Origin: Cytobacillus purgationiresistens
Lineage (GTDB): Bacteria > Bacillota > Bacilli > Bacillales > Cytobacillaceae
Length of the DNA: 64,000 nt
Assembly (NCBI RefSeq): GCF_030813235.1
Contig: NZ_JAUSUB010000019.1
Span: forward strand, 1 to 64,000
Reading direction: 5' to 3'
Shown: piece after piece, positions 27,324 to 36,358 of the stretch
Numbering within the stretch: the first letter of the stretch is position 1
Layout of the letters: each line of letters starts with the position of its first letter
Translations under genes and position numbers: made by a program
Notes under the pieces: model-generated
Databases searched by the model: none
The model's input: only the letters and a program-made list of their open reading frames with translations
Told to the model about the DNA's origin: nothing

Positions 27324-27329
27324 CTGAAT

Positions 27330-27581
27330 TTAAGCATTACTCTTTAATTTTGGTGTTTGGAAAATTCGGTCATAGTCTGGCCATCTCATCACTCGTTTTA
27401 AATACTCTTTAAATGAATAAGTATGAATCTTATCACAAGTATGAAACACGAATGTCATATACGCCTGTAAACGGACTTGAACTAAGAAAAAATAAGGACT
27501 ATCTTTTTCTAACACTGGTATATCAATGATCTTAACCTTCTGTCCAACCGCATTTTTGAACTCTAGGCTTTTGAATAGCAA
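27330..27581 (-). CDS. ypmP: YpmP-family small protein (DUF2535)
   Basis: The product is 83 residues, matching the usual family length, when started at the TTG at 27581, which has AAAGAGG 8 nt upstream and gives MLFKSLEFKN. The longer reading from 27626 has no ribosome site. Function is unknown. It lies between degV and tatC, consistent with the ypmP-ilvA neighbourhood in B. subtilis. Confidence 0.85.
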   Translation of the reverse strand: MLFKSLEFKNAVGQKVKIIDIPVLEKDSPYFFLVQVRLQAYMTFVFHTCDKIHTYSFKEYLKRVMRWPDYDRIFQTPKLKSNA

Positions 27582-27677
27582 AATATCAATCCTCTTTTTC
27601 ACCCGTTTAACTACATTATAACTCATAAAACTAGCAAAATGTGTCTAAATTTGTAACCTTCACAAATATTTATCTTG

Positions 27678-28421
27678 TTATAGGCCCGTTTCCTCAACCT
27701 GCATTTCCTTTTCCTTTCTAAGCTTTCTTCTATAGACAATCTTAGAAAGATTAATACTTATTTCATATAAAATTAAAAGCGGTATGCTCACAATAATATC
27801 AGACATTAAATCTGGCGGTGAAATCAATACTGATATAACAATTAGCACAAAATAAGCATACTTCCTTATTTTCGTCAGCACATACGGATTGATGATACCC
27901 ATAGATGTGAGAAACATTGCTACAACAGGAAGCTCAAATAGAATACCAAATGGTAACGTCATATGAAAAATAAATTTAAAATATTTATCGACAGTAAAGC
28001 TGGTTTCCATCATACCTGCACTTAAGTTTGTTAAAAAGTTAAACATAGTTGGAAGTATGACGAAATATCCAAAACAAAGACCTACAATAAATAATACGAA
28101 TAGGGCTGGAATATATGAAAGAGTAATCTTTCTCTCCTTTGGCACCAATCCCGGTTTTACAAATTGCCATATTTGTAAAGCAATGACGGGAATTGTCCCT
28201 GCAAATGCAATCACTGTAGCAATCGTAAAGTAAACCCAAATAATATCGCTTGGCCCTAAAACTATCAGCTTTTGTTCCAGATCACGAACAAACCACCTAT
28301 AAATATCATCTACGAAGACAAATCCGACGATAAAAAATGCGATGAAAGCTACAACAATAATGATGAGTCTCTTTCGTAATTCCTCTAAATGATCAATATA
28401 ATTTAATTCTTTTTCGTTCAT
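27678..28421 (-). CDS. tatC: twin-arginine translocase subunit TatC
   Basis: This 247-residue integral membrane protein has six predicted helices and the conserved DHLEELRKRL N-terminus and FELPVV segment. TatC recognises twin-arginine signal peptides of folded exoproteins. The ATG follows GGGGACGACT. It lies about 110 nt behind tatA, with a partial terminator between, so tatA may be made in excess, as expected from Tat stoichiometry. Confidence 0.96.
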   Translation of the reverse strand: MNEKELNYIDHLEELRKRLIIIVVAFIAFFIVGFVFVDDIYRWFVRDLEQKLIVLGPSDIIWVYFTIATVIAFAGTIPVIALQIWQFVKPGLVPKERKITLSYIPALFVLFIVGLCFGYFVILPTMFNFLTNLSAGMMETSFTVDKYFKFIFHMTLPFGILFELPVVAMFLTSMGIINPYVLTKIRKYAYFVLIVISVLISPPDLMSDIIVSIPLLILYEISINLSKIVYRRKLRKEKEMQVEETGL

Positions 28422-28500
28422 AGTCGTCCCCTGCCAGTTTCAATATCGAGAGCCCGCAGGCATTCTTGATAGTCATATAATCTACCCTTCATTCATCAAA

Positions 28501-28530
28501 AGAAAAAGTGCAAGACTTATCATCTTACAC
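28501..28530 (-). terminator. partial terminator between tatA and tatC
   Basis: Minus strand GTGTAAGA, loop TGATAAG, TCTTGCAC (one wobble) followed by TTTTTCTTTT. Read-through into tatC is plausible. Confidence 0.65.
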
Positions 28531-28531
28531 C

Positions 28532-28729
28532 TTATTTAAGTGCATTCTTTTTCTTTTCATCATCGAATTCTTCCATTACATCGTCTGTAAGCTCTCGAGT
28601 CGACTTTTTGAATTCTTTTAGTGTTTGTCCAGCAGCACGACCAATTTCAGGTAATTTCTTAGGACCGAAAACAATTAATGCTAATACGAGAATAATAATC
28701 AGTCCTGGAATCCCGATGTTTGATAGCAT
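28532..28729 (-). CDS. tatA: twin-arginine translocase subunit TatA
   Basis: This 65-residue protein has an N-terminal membrane helix ([13 protein letters not shown]), the [14 protein letters not shown] hinge and an acidic/basic amphipathic tail. It forms the pore-like oligomer of the Tat system with TatC. The ATG at 28729 follows AAAGGGG at 9 nt; an ATG at 28738 directly abuts that site. Confidence 0.95.
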   Translation of the reverse strand: MLSNIGIPGLIIILVLALIVFGPKKLPEIGRAAGQTLKEFKKSTRELTDDVMEEFDDEKKKNALK

Positions 28730-28824
28730 GAAAAACATCCCCTTTAAATAACTTTAAACCAATTTCATTATAGGCTTAAAGGAAATGTATAGTCAAATCA
28801 AAATTGGATAAAGAACTCCTTCTA

Positions 28825-30093
28825 TTAAACAAGTAAATGAAAAAGGTTTTCATCATTATTAATGGCCTGATAGGAGAATCCCTTCCTGTCCATTCTTTCA
28901 ATCAGCCCGCTATAATGTTCCTTATGTTTCAGTTCAATTCCTACTAATGCTGGTCCGCTGCCCTTATTATTTTTCTTCGTATATTCAAATCTGACAATAT
29001 CATCCGTCGCTCCCAGTACTTCATCCAGAAATTCTCTAAGTGCACCTGCACGCTGAGGAAAATTGACAATGAAATAATATAGAAGACCTTCATATAATAA
29101 AGAGCGCTCTTTAATTTCCTGCATACGTTCGATATCATTATTGCCGCCGCTAATTACACAAACGATATTCTTTCCTTTGATTTCTTCTTTATATAAATCC
29201 AATGCTGCAATGGATAACGCCCCAGCTGGCTCAGCCACGATCGCATGTTCATTATACAGCTCGAGGATTGTCGTACAAACCTTTCCTTCAGGAACACTGA
29301 GGATATCCTCGATATGACGTTTACAAATATCAAAGGTCATTTCACCGACACGCTTCACTGCTGCTCCATCAATAAATTTATCGATTTCTTCGAGTGAAAC
29401 CACTTTATTCATTCGAATAGATTCCTTCATTGAAGATGCGCCCTCCGGTTCTACTCCAATCATCTTCGTTAATGAGGAAACACTTTTTATGTATGTAGAT
29501 AAGCCAGCCATCAATCCGCCACCGCCGATGCTCGCAAAAACAAAATCAAGCGGCTCATCGCAATCATTCAATATTTCTACCGCAACCGTTCCTTGTCCTG
29601 CAATGACATGCTCATCCTCAAAAGGATGAATGAATGCCCGATTTTCTGCATCACAACATTTCTCTGCTTCCAGAAATGAATCATCAAATGTATCTCCTAC
29701 TAAAATGATTTCAATTGCATCTTTCCCAAACAGCTCTACTTGGCTGACCTTTTGCCTCGGTGTCGTAGCGGGCATGAATATTTTCCCATGAACACCTAAT
29801 TTACCGCAGGCATATGCCACACCCTGTGCATGATTCCCCGCACTCGCACATACAACACCGTTCTTTAGCTGATCCTTATTCAAGGAAATCATAGAATAAT
29901 AAGCCCCTCTAAGCTTAAAGGAGCGAACATGTTGAAGGTCTTCTCTCTTCAAGTAAACATTGCAGCCGTATTTCTCTGATAAACGATTGTTTTTTTGCAG
30001 CGGCGTATGGGCAACAATATCTTTTAGATGCTGATAAGCAATCAATATATCCTCCAATTGCACCATTCTATCTTTCACTGCCTTCTGTTCCAT
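28825..30093 (-). CDS. ilvA: threonine dehydratase, biosynthetic
   Basis: IlvA deaminates threonine to 2-oxobutanoate, the first step of isoleucine synthesis. The 422-residue product equals the B. subtilis length. PLP is bound by Lys60 in SFKLRGAY, with the glycine loop SIGGGGLMAG, and a C-terminal ACT-like regulatory domain (about 335-420) responds to isoleucine. The ATG at 30093 has AGAGG at 8 nt. No T-box leader is visible. Its pathway partner ilvD lies 22 kb away in the same window. Confidence 0.96.
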   Translation of the reverse strand: MEQKAVKDRMVQLEDILIAYQHLKDIVAHTPLQKNNRLSEKYGCNVYLKREDLQHVRSFKLRGAYYSMISLNKDQLKNGVVCASAGNHAQGVAYACGKLGVHGKIFMPATTPRQKVSQVELFGKDAIEIILVGDTFDDSFLEAEKCCDAENRAFIHPFEDEHVIAGQGTVAVEILNDCDEPLDFVFASIGGGGLMAGLSTYIKSVSSLTKMIGVEPEGASSMKESIRMNKVVSLEEIDKFIDGAAVKRVGEMTFDICKRHIEDILSVPEGKVCTTILELYNEHAIVAEPAGALSIAALDLYKEEIKGKNIVCVISGGNNDIERMQEIKERSLLYEGLLYYFIVNFPQRAGALREFLDEVLGATDDIVRFEYTKKNNKGSGPALVGIELKHKEHYSGLIERMDRKGFSYQAINNDENLFHLLV

Positions 30094-30257
30094 CTGTGTC
30101 ATCCTCTTTTCTTTGCCTGTTTAATTTGTACATTATAACATGATAATCAACTTTATCAATTATATTTTTGTAAAATTTTAATTTTTTAAAACAATCCGTT
30201 TAATGCCGTTTCCTATTATACTATTGATGGTTTAATTCCACTTTTCTCCATAATAAG

Positions 30258-30327
30258 AATAGCGCAAGCTCCTTGCTCATCGCCGAACAAGCGCAGAATG
30301 ACTTGTGCTTGGCGCTGGACATTTTTC
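30258..30327. repeat. short inverted relative of the 25236/55842 repeat
   Basis: AGCGCAAGCTCCTTGCTCATCG ... TTGGCGCTGGAC resembles the ends of the elements at 25236 and 55842 in opposite orientation. It is non-coding. Confidence 0.45.
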
Positions 30328-30355
30328 TAATTGAAAAATTTATACATTTTATCTT

Positions 30356-30392
30356 TAAATAAAAATCGTTGCTCTATAATAGAGCAACGATT
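30356..30392 (-). terminator. terminator of the TRAP transporter operon
   Basis: AATCGTTGCTCT (30364-30375), loop ATAAT, and its exact complement at 30381-30392, followed on the minus strand by TTTTT. It lies about 240 nt behind dctM, with a repeat element between. Confidence 0.85.
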
Positions 30393-30439
30393 GAGATTGT
30401 AGACAAACTCATATCAATTTATGAAAAAGAGTGGCATGG

Positions 30440-30576
30440 GATTTTCCGAAGCTTACCGCTCGCTTTTCACGGGCTGTTTCCTCGCTACGCTTCTGCAAAG
30501 TCCCGCCTGTCTCGCCTCTCCCCCAGGTGTCGAACGGTCGCTTCTCCAAATCCAAGAAAGTTGGCTTACTTTAACT
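30440..30576. repeat. intergenic repeat element of Bacillaceae type
   Basis: A GC-richer stretch (TTCCTCGCTACGCTTCTGC ... CGCTTCTCCAAATCC) inside AT-rich DNA. Related elements are, from memory, very common in Bacillaceae intergenic regions. Copies of GTTGCTCTAT...AACGAT flank it at about 30368 and 30597. A remnant lies at 19079. ORFs read across it are not credible. Confidence 0.55.
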
Positions 30577-30633
30577 TTTGTCGACTTGCTGATAAGTTGC
30601 TCTATGATCTGAACAACGATCTTTCAAATCATA

Positions 30634-31908
30634 TTAAGTAATATCTTTTACCAAGAAGGTCGCAATCTCTGGAAAGAATGATAACAGTACAATAAACAGA
30701 ATCATAATAATAGCATACGGGACAACGCCTTTTACAATTTCACTAATCGTATTGTTTCGATCCAGTCCCTTCAAGACAAATAAGTTCAATCCTACCGGAG
30801 GTGTAATCAATGCTAACTCCATATTGACAACCATAATGATGGCAAACCAGATGGGGTCAAATCCTAGAGCCATAATAATAGGATAAAGGATTGGCAAAGT
30901 GATAACTAATATCGATATCGTCTCTAAAAACATTCCAAGTAGCAATAACGCAATGTTAATTAAGATGAAAATAATCCAAGGTGAAATATTTTGTTCAGTT
31001 GCAAATGCTGTAATTGTTTGCGGGATTTGCAAAACCGTCATGATATAGCCTAAGAGCATCGCCCCGACGATGATGAGTAATATCATGGCATTCGTTTTCA
31101 CCGTCGAGATGATAATGTTTTTAAAATTTGCCATGGTTAAATTACGATAAATAAACGCGGCGATAGCAAAGCTGGCTACAACACCAACTGCAGCCGCCTC
31201 TGTAGGAGTGAATAATCCAGTATATATTCCACCTATTACAATCGCTGGCAAAAGCAGTCCCCATATTGCTTTTCTAGAAGCATCTAAACGCTCAGGCCAT
31301 GTGGCAGCTGCTTCTCTTATATTTCTAGATTGATAGGCTGAAAAAATCATAAAAAACAAGGTTAAGAGTAAACCAGGGATAATCCCAGCTATAAATAATT
31401 TACCTATCGATTCCCCTGTTACTGAGCCGTAAATAATCATTGGTACACTAGGAGGAATGAGTATACCTAATGTGCCGCCGGCTGCTAAAAGTCCTAACAC
31501 CCTTCGCTTATTATAACCACGCTTGACCATTTCAGGTAAAGCCACAGCGCCGACTGTAACTGCAGTCGCTACACTTGAACCAGATATCGCCGAGAAGATT
31601 GCACAGCAAAATAACGTAGCAATTGCTAGACCTCCAGGGAAATGCCTAAACCATTTGCTCGCCATCTCATAGAGGTCTTTACCTACCCCGCTAACCACGA
31701 GAACTTGGCTCATTAAAACATACATTGGCAAGGCTGTTAAAGAAAAATCATCAAGCGCTTTATACGATATGATTGGAATTTGCATGAATGCAAAGGTTCC
31801 GCCATTGAAAAAGTACATACCTGCAACAGCAATTAATGCGAGTGAAAATGCGACAGGCAACCCGATTAATAATAATACGCTTAGCCCACCTGCAAAAAAA
31901 AGATTCAA
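30634..31908 (-). CDS. dctM: TRAP transporter large permease (DctM)
   Basis: This 424-residue protein has about 12 hydrophobic helices and the conserved segments ALPMYVLMS, GTLGILIPPSVPMIIYG and ELALITPPVGLNLFVLKG of TRAP large permeases. With DctQ and DctP it imports an organic acid using the sodium gradient. It starts at a TTG that overlaps the dctQ stop codon (TTGA), with AGGAGGGG upstream. It is the last gene of the operon. Confidence 0.95.
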   Translation of the reverse strand: MNLFFAGGLSVLLLIGLPVAFSLALIAVAGMYFFNGGTFAFMQIPIISYKALDDFSLTALPMYVLMSQVLVVSGVGKDLYEMASKWFRHFPGGLAIATLFCCAIFSAISGSSVATAVTVGAVALPEMVKRGYNKRRVLGLLAAGGTLGILIPPSVPMIIYGSVTGESIGKLFIAGIIPGLLLTLFFMIFSAYQSRNIREAAATWPERLDASRKAIWGLLLPAIVIGGIYTGLFTPTEAAAVGVVASFAIAAFIYRNLTMANFKNIIISTVKTNAMILLIIVGAMLLGYIMTVLQIPQTITAFATEQNISPWIIFILINIALLLLGMFLETISILVITLPILYPIIMALGFDPIWFAIIMVVNMELALITPPVGLNLFVLKGLDRNNTISEIVKGVVPYAIIMILFIVLLSFFPEIATFLVKDIT

Positions 31909-32402
31909 ATGTGTTCCCCTCCTTTGTGAATCCCCCCATCAATGATTTGCATAATAAATGCTAAACATAATAATATGCCGCCAAGCGGAAGCAATAATTC
32001 CGGCAAATACATGGGAATTCGGAGTAAAGAAGCAGAAGTAACGCCTAATTCAAACGTTTTCATTACATGATGAAATCCATAAAAGGTGAAAATTAGACTA
32101 AAAACAAGACCTAATGCGTTTGATAAATAGGCTAAAATCGTTTTGAATTGATCGTTAACATTGTTCACTATAAGATCAACAGTAATATGCGAGTAGGTTC
32201 TAACTGCGTAGGCGCTCCCGAAAAAACAGCTTCCAATAATAGCATAAATCGATAGCTCCGTTGCCCATATTGTTGGTTGCCCTAAAACCGTTCTGGATAT
32301 GATTTCAAAGAAGATCATAAATGTAGCGACTATAATGAAGAGCCCTGATATGTATGCTCCCATTGTTATTAGATGATCGGTCAATTTATATAGCTTTTTC
32401 AA
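31905..32402 (-). CDS. dctQ: TRAP transporter small permease (DctQ)
   Basis: This 165-residue protein has four membrane helices and is the small permease partner of DctM. The TTG start at 32402 has AGGAGG at 9 nt. It lies 12 nt behind dctP and overlaps dctM by 4 nt, so expression is coupled. Confidence 0.93.
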   Translation of the reverse strand: MKKLYKLTDHLITMGAYISGLFIIVATFMIFFEIISRTVLGQPTIWATELSIYAIIGSCFFGSAYAVRTYSHITVDLIVNNVNDQFKTILAYLSNALGLVFSLIFTFYGFHHVMKTFELGVTSASLLRIPMYLPELLLPLGGILLCLAFIMQIIDGGIHKGGEHI

Positions 32403-32414
32403 CGCAGTTTCCTC

Positions 32415-33443
32415 CTAATCTACCATTTTTAATAATTCTTTTCCTATATTACCTGCATTATTTGAAAAAGCGTCCCACGCTGGTTTAGCGGCCTCTTTCC
32501 ACATTGGAATATCTTCTTCAGGGACGACATAAACCTCCATACCCTTCTCTTCTAGCTGTTTGGCCGTCTTCTCATCCTCTATTTCTGCCTGAGTACGAAT
32601 CCATGCCTCTGCTTCGGTAGCTGTTTCTGATAAGAGAAGTTGTGATTTCTCCGGTAGCTTATTCCAGAAATCCTTATTTACTGCTAAAATAAACTCTAAA
32701 TATGCATAGTTATTAATTGTTAAATACTTGGTCACTTCATCATATTTTCTTTGAACCATTGCAGTGGTACCTGAAGTCGCTCCATCTACTGTACTTCTTT
32801 GCAAGGCCATGTACACTTCCCCTCCGCCCATGAAAACAGGTGAAGCCCCGTATGCTTTAATCATTTCTGACGGAATATCTCCTATACTTCTAATCTTTAA
32901 ACCTTCGAAATCTGCAGGGGATTCTAAAGGACGTTTATTATTGGCAAATTGAGCAAAACCGTAATCGGCAAACATTAAGACCTTTGCTCCTTTTTCTTCC
33001 ATTGAAGCTTTTAATTTATCCCCAAACTCACCATTCAATGCATCCCCTGCCTCTTCATATGTGTTAAATACGTATGGTACATCGAAAATACCCATTACCG
33101 GAACGGTGCTTGCCCATAAAGTAGAAGAGTTAACACCCATTTCAACTCCCCCTGTTAGAATGGATTGATTCATATCTTTGTCACTAAGTAATTGCCCTGC
33201 CGGATAAACTTGAACATTTATTGCACCACCTGATTTTTCTGTTACATCCTTAGCAAATTGCTCGACCCCTTTAGCTACATGGTGATCCTGTGGGAGGTTA
33301 TAGGCTAAACGAATCGTTGCTTCTTCGTATCCTTCGCTATTCGTCTGCCCACTCCCTTGTGAAGTACTGTAAGAACTACACCCCGCCACAAAAGTAATTA
33401 AGATCAGCATTATCCCAAAAGACTTGATCCAGTTTCTCATCAT
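32415..33443 (-). CDS. dctP: TRAP transporter substrate-binding lipoprotein (DctP)
   Basis: This 342-residue protein has a lipoprotein signal with VAGC near residue 22 and a DctP fold (AYNLPQDHHVAKGVEQFA; the ALQRSTVDGATSG segment is the family signature). It binds an organic acid outside the cell; the ligand is unknown, though C4-dicarboxylates or hydroxy acids are common. GGAGG precedes two adjacent ATGs (33443/33440). A CcpA site lies upstream, in the gap behind the CoA-transferase gene, suggesting glucose repression. Confidence 0.94.
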   Translation of the reverse strand: MMRNWIKSFGIMLILITFVAGCSSYSTSQGSGQTNSEGYEEATIRLAYNLPQDHHVAKGVEQFAKDVTEKSGGAINVQVYPAGQLLSDKDMNQSILTGGVEMGVNSSTLWASTVPVMGIFDVPYVFNTYEEAGDALNGEFGDKLKASMEEKGAKVLMFADYGFAQFANNKRPLESPADFEGLKIRSIGDIPSEMIKAYGASPVFMGGGEVYMALQRSTVDGATSGTTAMVQRKYDEVTKYLTINNYAYLEFILAVNKDFWNKLPEKSQLLLSETATEAEAWIRTQAEIEDEKTAKQLEEKGMEVYVVPEEDIPMWKEAAKPAWDAFSNNAGNIGKELLKMVD

Positions 33444-33506
33444 ATTCCTCCTCTAATCTACTCATATTGTGGTATTCAAATTTAAAAATAGCTCATTTCT
33501 TTACTT

Positions 33507-33520
33507 AGAAACCGCTTACA
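33507..33520. promoter_or_regulatory. candidate CcpA cre site upstream of dctP
   Basis: AGAAACCGCTTACA matches the cre consensus at all but the first position (minus strand TGTAAGCGGTTTCT). It lies in the 101-nt gap between caiB-like and dctP, about 64 nt from the dctP start. Confidence 0.6.
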
Positions 33521-33544
33521 AAATATAAAAGATTCAATGTCTTG

Positions 33545-34747
33545 TCAAATCACACCATTCTTCTTTAGTTCATGCAATTTCTCATGATTAATATTTAAAT
33601 ATTCTTTAAATATCTCTTCGTTATGCTCACCTAGCTTAGGACCTATCCAATCTATTTCACCTGGTGTTTCCGAAAGCTTTGGTACAATACCAGGGACTAA
33701 AACCTTTTTCCCATCTGGTAAGCTAACCTCTTGCAGCATTTCCCTAGACAGATATTGTTCATCTTTCACAATTTCCTTAATACCATAAATTGGACCCACT
33801 GGAACCGAAACATCATCCAGCTTACTTTGAGCCTCAGATAATGAATGTTGTTTTGTCCACTGCTCAATCACTTTATCTATAAAATCAACATGGTCCGCTC
33901 TTCCTTGATTAGTTGAGAATACTGGATCCATGGCTATATCTTCTCTACCTATAGCCGTCATTAATCTCTGAAAGATTTTATCTCCGTTTCCGCCTATCAC
34001 TAAAAAATTGCCATCAGCACATTCGTATGTATTTGAAGGTGCAATACCAGGCAGTGTACTTCCCGTTCGTTCTCTCACAGAGCCAGTCATATCGTATTCA
34101 GGAAGGATTCCCTCAAGAAGGCTAAAGACTGATTCATAAAGAGCTACATCAACAACCTGACCCTTTCCGTTGCTTGAATTGTCCCGCGCATATATGGCCA
34201 TTAGAGTACCAATAACCGCATACAGGCCGGCCACTATATCTCCAAGTGCGATGCCAACTCTTACTGGTGGCAAATCTGGGTACCCCGTTAAATATCTCAA
34301 TCCACCGATCGCCTCGGCCACACTGCCAAAACCTGGCTTCTCTTTATAAGGTCCGGTTTGACCATAACCAGAAACTCTTGTCATGATGATATCTGGATTC
34401 ACTTTACGAAGCTCTTCTAACCCAAGCCCCCATTTCTCCAATGTCCCAGGCTTAAAGTTTTCTAGCACAACATCGACCTTTTCTGCTATTTGCTTAATAA
34501 TTTCCTGACCGTTCTTATCACGCATATTGACAGTAATAGATTTTTTATTTCTTGATTGAACATACCACCAAAGTGAAGTATCCTTATGCATGACACGCCA
34601 ATTCCTTAACGGATCGCCTTTGGTTGGCTCTTCAACTTTGATCACTTCCGCGCCAAACTCTGATAGAATCTTTCCCGCATATGGCGCAGCCACTAAATTA
34701 CCTAATTCTAAAACCTTGATTCCCTCGAGTGGTTTCTTTTTAGTCAT
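33545..34747 (-). CDS. CaiB/BaiF-family CoA transferase
   Basis: This 400-residue class III CoA transferase has the N-terminal LEGIKVLELGNLVAAPYAG segment and the catalytic aspartate near 170 in ALGDIVAGLYA. It moves CoA between carboxylic acids. Its ATG overlaps the stop of the GntR gene (ATGA), and the TRAP transporter follows, so it probably activates the acid imported by that transporter (inference). Substrates cannot be told from sequence. Confidence 0.93.
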   Translation of the reverse strand: MTKKKPLEGIKVLELGNLVAAPYAGKILSEFGAEVIKVEEPTKGDPLRNWRVMHKDTSLWWYVQSRNKKSITVNMRDKNGQEIIKQIAEKVDVVLENFKPGTLEKWGLGLEELRKVNPDIIMTRVSGYGQTGPYKEKPGFGSVAEAIGGLRYLTGYPDLPPVRVGIALGDIVAGLYAVIGTLMAIYARDNSSNGKGQVVDVALYESVFSLLEGILPEYDMTGSVRERTGSTLPGIAPSNTYECADGNFLVIGGNGDKIFQRLMTAIGREDIAMDPVFSTNQGRADHVDFIDKVIEQWTKQHSLSEAQSKLDDVSVPVGPIYGIKEIVKDEQYLSREMLQEVSLPDGKKVLVPGIVPKLSETPGEIDWIGPKLGEHNEEIFKEYLNINHEKLHELKKNGVI

Positions 34748-35430
34748 CTTTCTCCCTCCACCCCATGATTACTTAGCCTCATAAAGATAATGAAATCGTT
34801 TTCAATATGTTCCTTCATTAGCTTTTTAGCATCGTTCGCATCTTGATCAACAATTGCTTGAAAAATCCTTTGATGTTCATTAAATGCATCTGCAAAATGA
34901 AGTGGCTTCTCTTCTAATATTGATTTTCTATAAAAGCTATTGATACCCCTGAACTGATTAATGACTGTAATTAGAAAGGGATTTGCACTTGCTTTAACAA
35001 CAGACTCATGAAAATTAACATTAATATCATGGATCTTTTTCATTCTCTTTTGTTCTGGGAGCCCTTCCATCTGCAGCAAGTGTGTACGAATCGTTTCAAG
35101 CTGCTCATTTGTTCGGCGCTGCGCAGCAAAATAAGCCGCCACAGGCTCCATTTCAACTCTGCACTCATATAAGTATTGAAAATCTTTGATTGAAGGTTTA
35201 ACAACATTCACACCACCGGATTGATTCACGAGTAATAACCCATCTTTTTCAAGCATTCTTATTGCCTCTCGAATGGGACTTCGGCTTATGTTTAATGCCT
35301 CTGACACCTTACCTTCTACCAATCTCTCACCAGGCTTAAGCTCTCCTAGAATGATTTGTTCCTTCAAATAGTCATATACCTGTTCTTTTAATGTAACTCC
35401 TTTTTTTATTACACTAACGATGGATCTCAC
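34744..35430 (-). CDS. GntR-family (FCD) transcriptional regulator
   Basis: This 228-residue protein has a winged helix (about 15-80, KVSEALNISRSPIREAIRMLEKDGLL) and an alpha-helical FCD ligand domain (about 90-220) with the metal-binding type histidines. The start is a GTG close to a GAGAGG, so the exact start is uncertain. It heads the operon with the CoA-transferase and TRAP genes. A palindromic site just upstream is a candidate autoregulatory operator. Confidence 0.92.
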   Translation of the reverse strand: MRSIVSVIKKGVTLKEQVYDYLKEQIILGELKPGERLVEGKVSEALNISRSPIREAIRMLEKDGLLLVNQSGGVNVVKPSIKDFQYLYECRVEMEPVAAYFAAQRRTNEQLETIRTHLLQMEGLPEQKRMKKIHDINVNFHESVVKASANPFLITVINQFRGINSFYRKSILEEKPLHFADAFNEHQRIFQAIVDQDANDAKKLMKEHIENDFIIFMRLSNHGVEGER

Positions 35431-35440
35431 CTCTCACTTT

Positions 35441-35458
35441 TTGTCGACTGTATACAAT
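35441..35458. promoter_or_regulatory. candidate GntR operator
   Basis: TTGTCGACTGTATACAAT contains the inverted pair TTGT/ACAA and a TGTATACA palindrome, the form typical of FCD-type GntR operators. It lies 11 nt upstream of the gntR-like start. Confidence 0.55.
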
Positions 35459-35784
35459 ATCACTTTTTATTAGAATAATCTAATAATTATAAATAGTCAA
35501 ATGAATCATTACTTTTATGCGCAATTAAAAAGCTATCCAAAAAGGTTAATATTAACCACTACTGCCTAATTTAAAAATGCATTCTGTTAAATCAACTTTT
35601 ATTTTCTCATTACTTTTTCAACCAAATTACATCTTTGGGAACCCCTTACGAAATGACACAGTGACAGGCGAACCGGTCACTAAGTGGTTAAACTAGTTAC
35701 CTAATTGATACAATGACAAGCTGACCAGCTAAACTAATGCCCGGACTGATTCAAATATTCAATTACCATTTCGAGAAAGACCTC
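35459..35784. other. intergenic region with degenerate repeats
   Basis: This AT-rich gap holds no supported gene. GGTCACTAAGTGG...CTAGTTACC at about 35674-35701 resembles the core of the 52-bp repeat at 1-147, and a weaker second half-copy follows near 35725. Confidence 0.4.
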
Positions 35785-35834
35785 TAAAAACAAAAACGGT
35801 TGGAGGAAATTGATTAATTTCCTTCAACCGTTTT
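35785..35834 (-). terminator. terminator of thyA-dfrA
   Basis: A 19-bp stem (35793-35811 with 35816-35834, one G-U pair), loop of 4 nt, followed by TTTTTGTTTTT on the minus strand. Confidence 0.93.
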
Positions 35835-35872
35835 ATTTACGGGACTTATACGACTGCACCTTTATCTTTTTC

Positions 35873-36358
35873 TTATTTACGCTGATAAATTTTAAACTCA
35901 TAATCATACGGGTTTTTATCATCTTTTAACCCTTTTTCAGTGGAGAGGTTTTTCCAATCTGACAAATCTAATTCAGGAAAATAGGTATCTCCCGCAAATT
36001 GATGATGGATCATTGTCATATATAAATGATCAGAGAAAGGGAGAACAGATTTGAAAATTTCTGCTCCGCCAATTACAAAAACATCTTGATCTAGTTTATT
36101 GCTATAGTCGATCAATTCATCCAAGCTATTTAACACCGTTGCTCCCTCTGGAGAAAAATCCTTGTTTCTTGTGATAACAATATTTTCTCTCCCAGGGAGA
36201 GGACGGCCGATCGATTCCCAAGTTTTTCGCCCCATGGCAATTGGGTGTCCCATCGTCGTTCGCTTAAAGAACTTTAAATCCTCTGGTAAATGCCAAGGAA
36301 GCTCGTTATTAATGCCGATTACCCTGTTCTCATCCATTGCCCACATTAAAGATATCAT
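35873..36358 (-). CDS. dfrA: dihydrofolate reductase
   Basis: This 161-residue enzyme regenerates tetrahydrofolate and is the target of trimethoprim. The N-terminal [27 protein letters not shown] has the catalytic acidic residue in the LPEDL segment; [15 protein letters not shown] binds NADPH. Its ATG overlaps the thyA stop (ATGA), so synthesis is coupled to thymidylate synthase, which consumes its product cycle. Confidence 0.97.
   Translation of the reverse strand: MISLMWAMDENRVIGINNELPWHLPEDLKFFKRTTMGHPIAMGRKTWESIGRPLPGRENIVITRNKDFSPEGATVLNSLDELIDYSNKLDQDVFVIGGAEIFKSVLPFSDHLYMTMIHHQFAGDTYFPELDLSDWKNLSTEKGLKDDKNPYDYEFKIYQRK

Noticed and set aside
30369-30641. Two overlapping plus-strand ORFs of 63 and 90 codons
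   Set aside because: Both read through the intergenic repeat at 30440-30576 and the dctM terminator; composition follows the repeat, not a protein.
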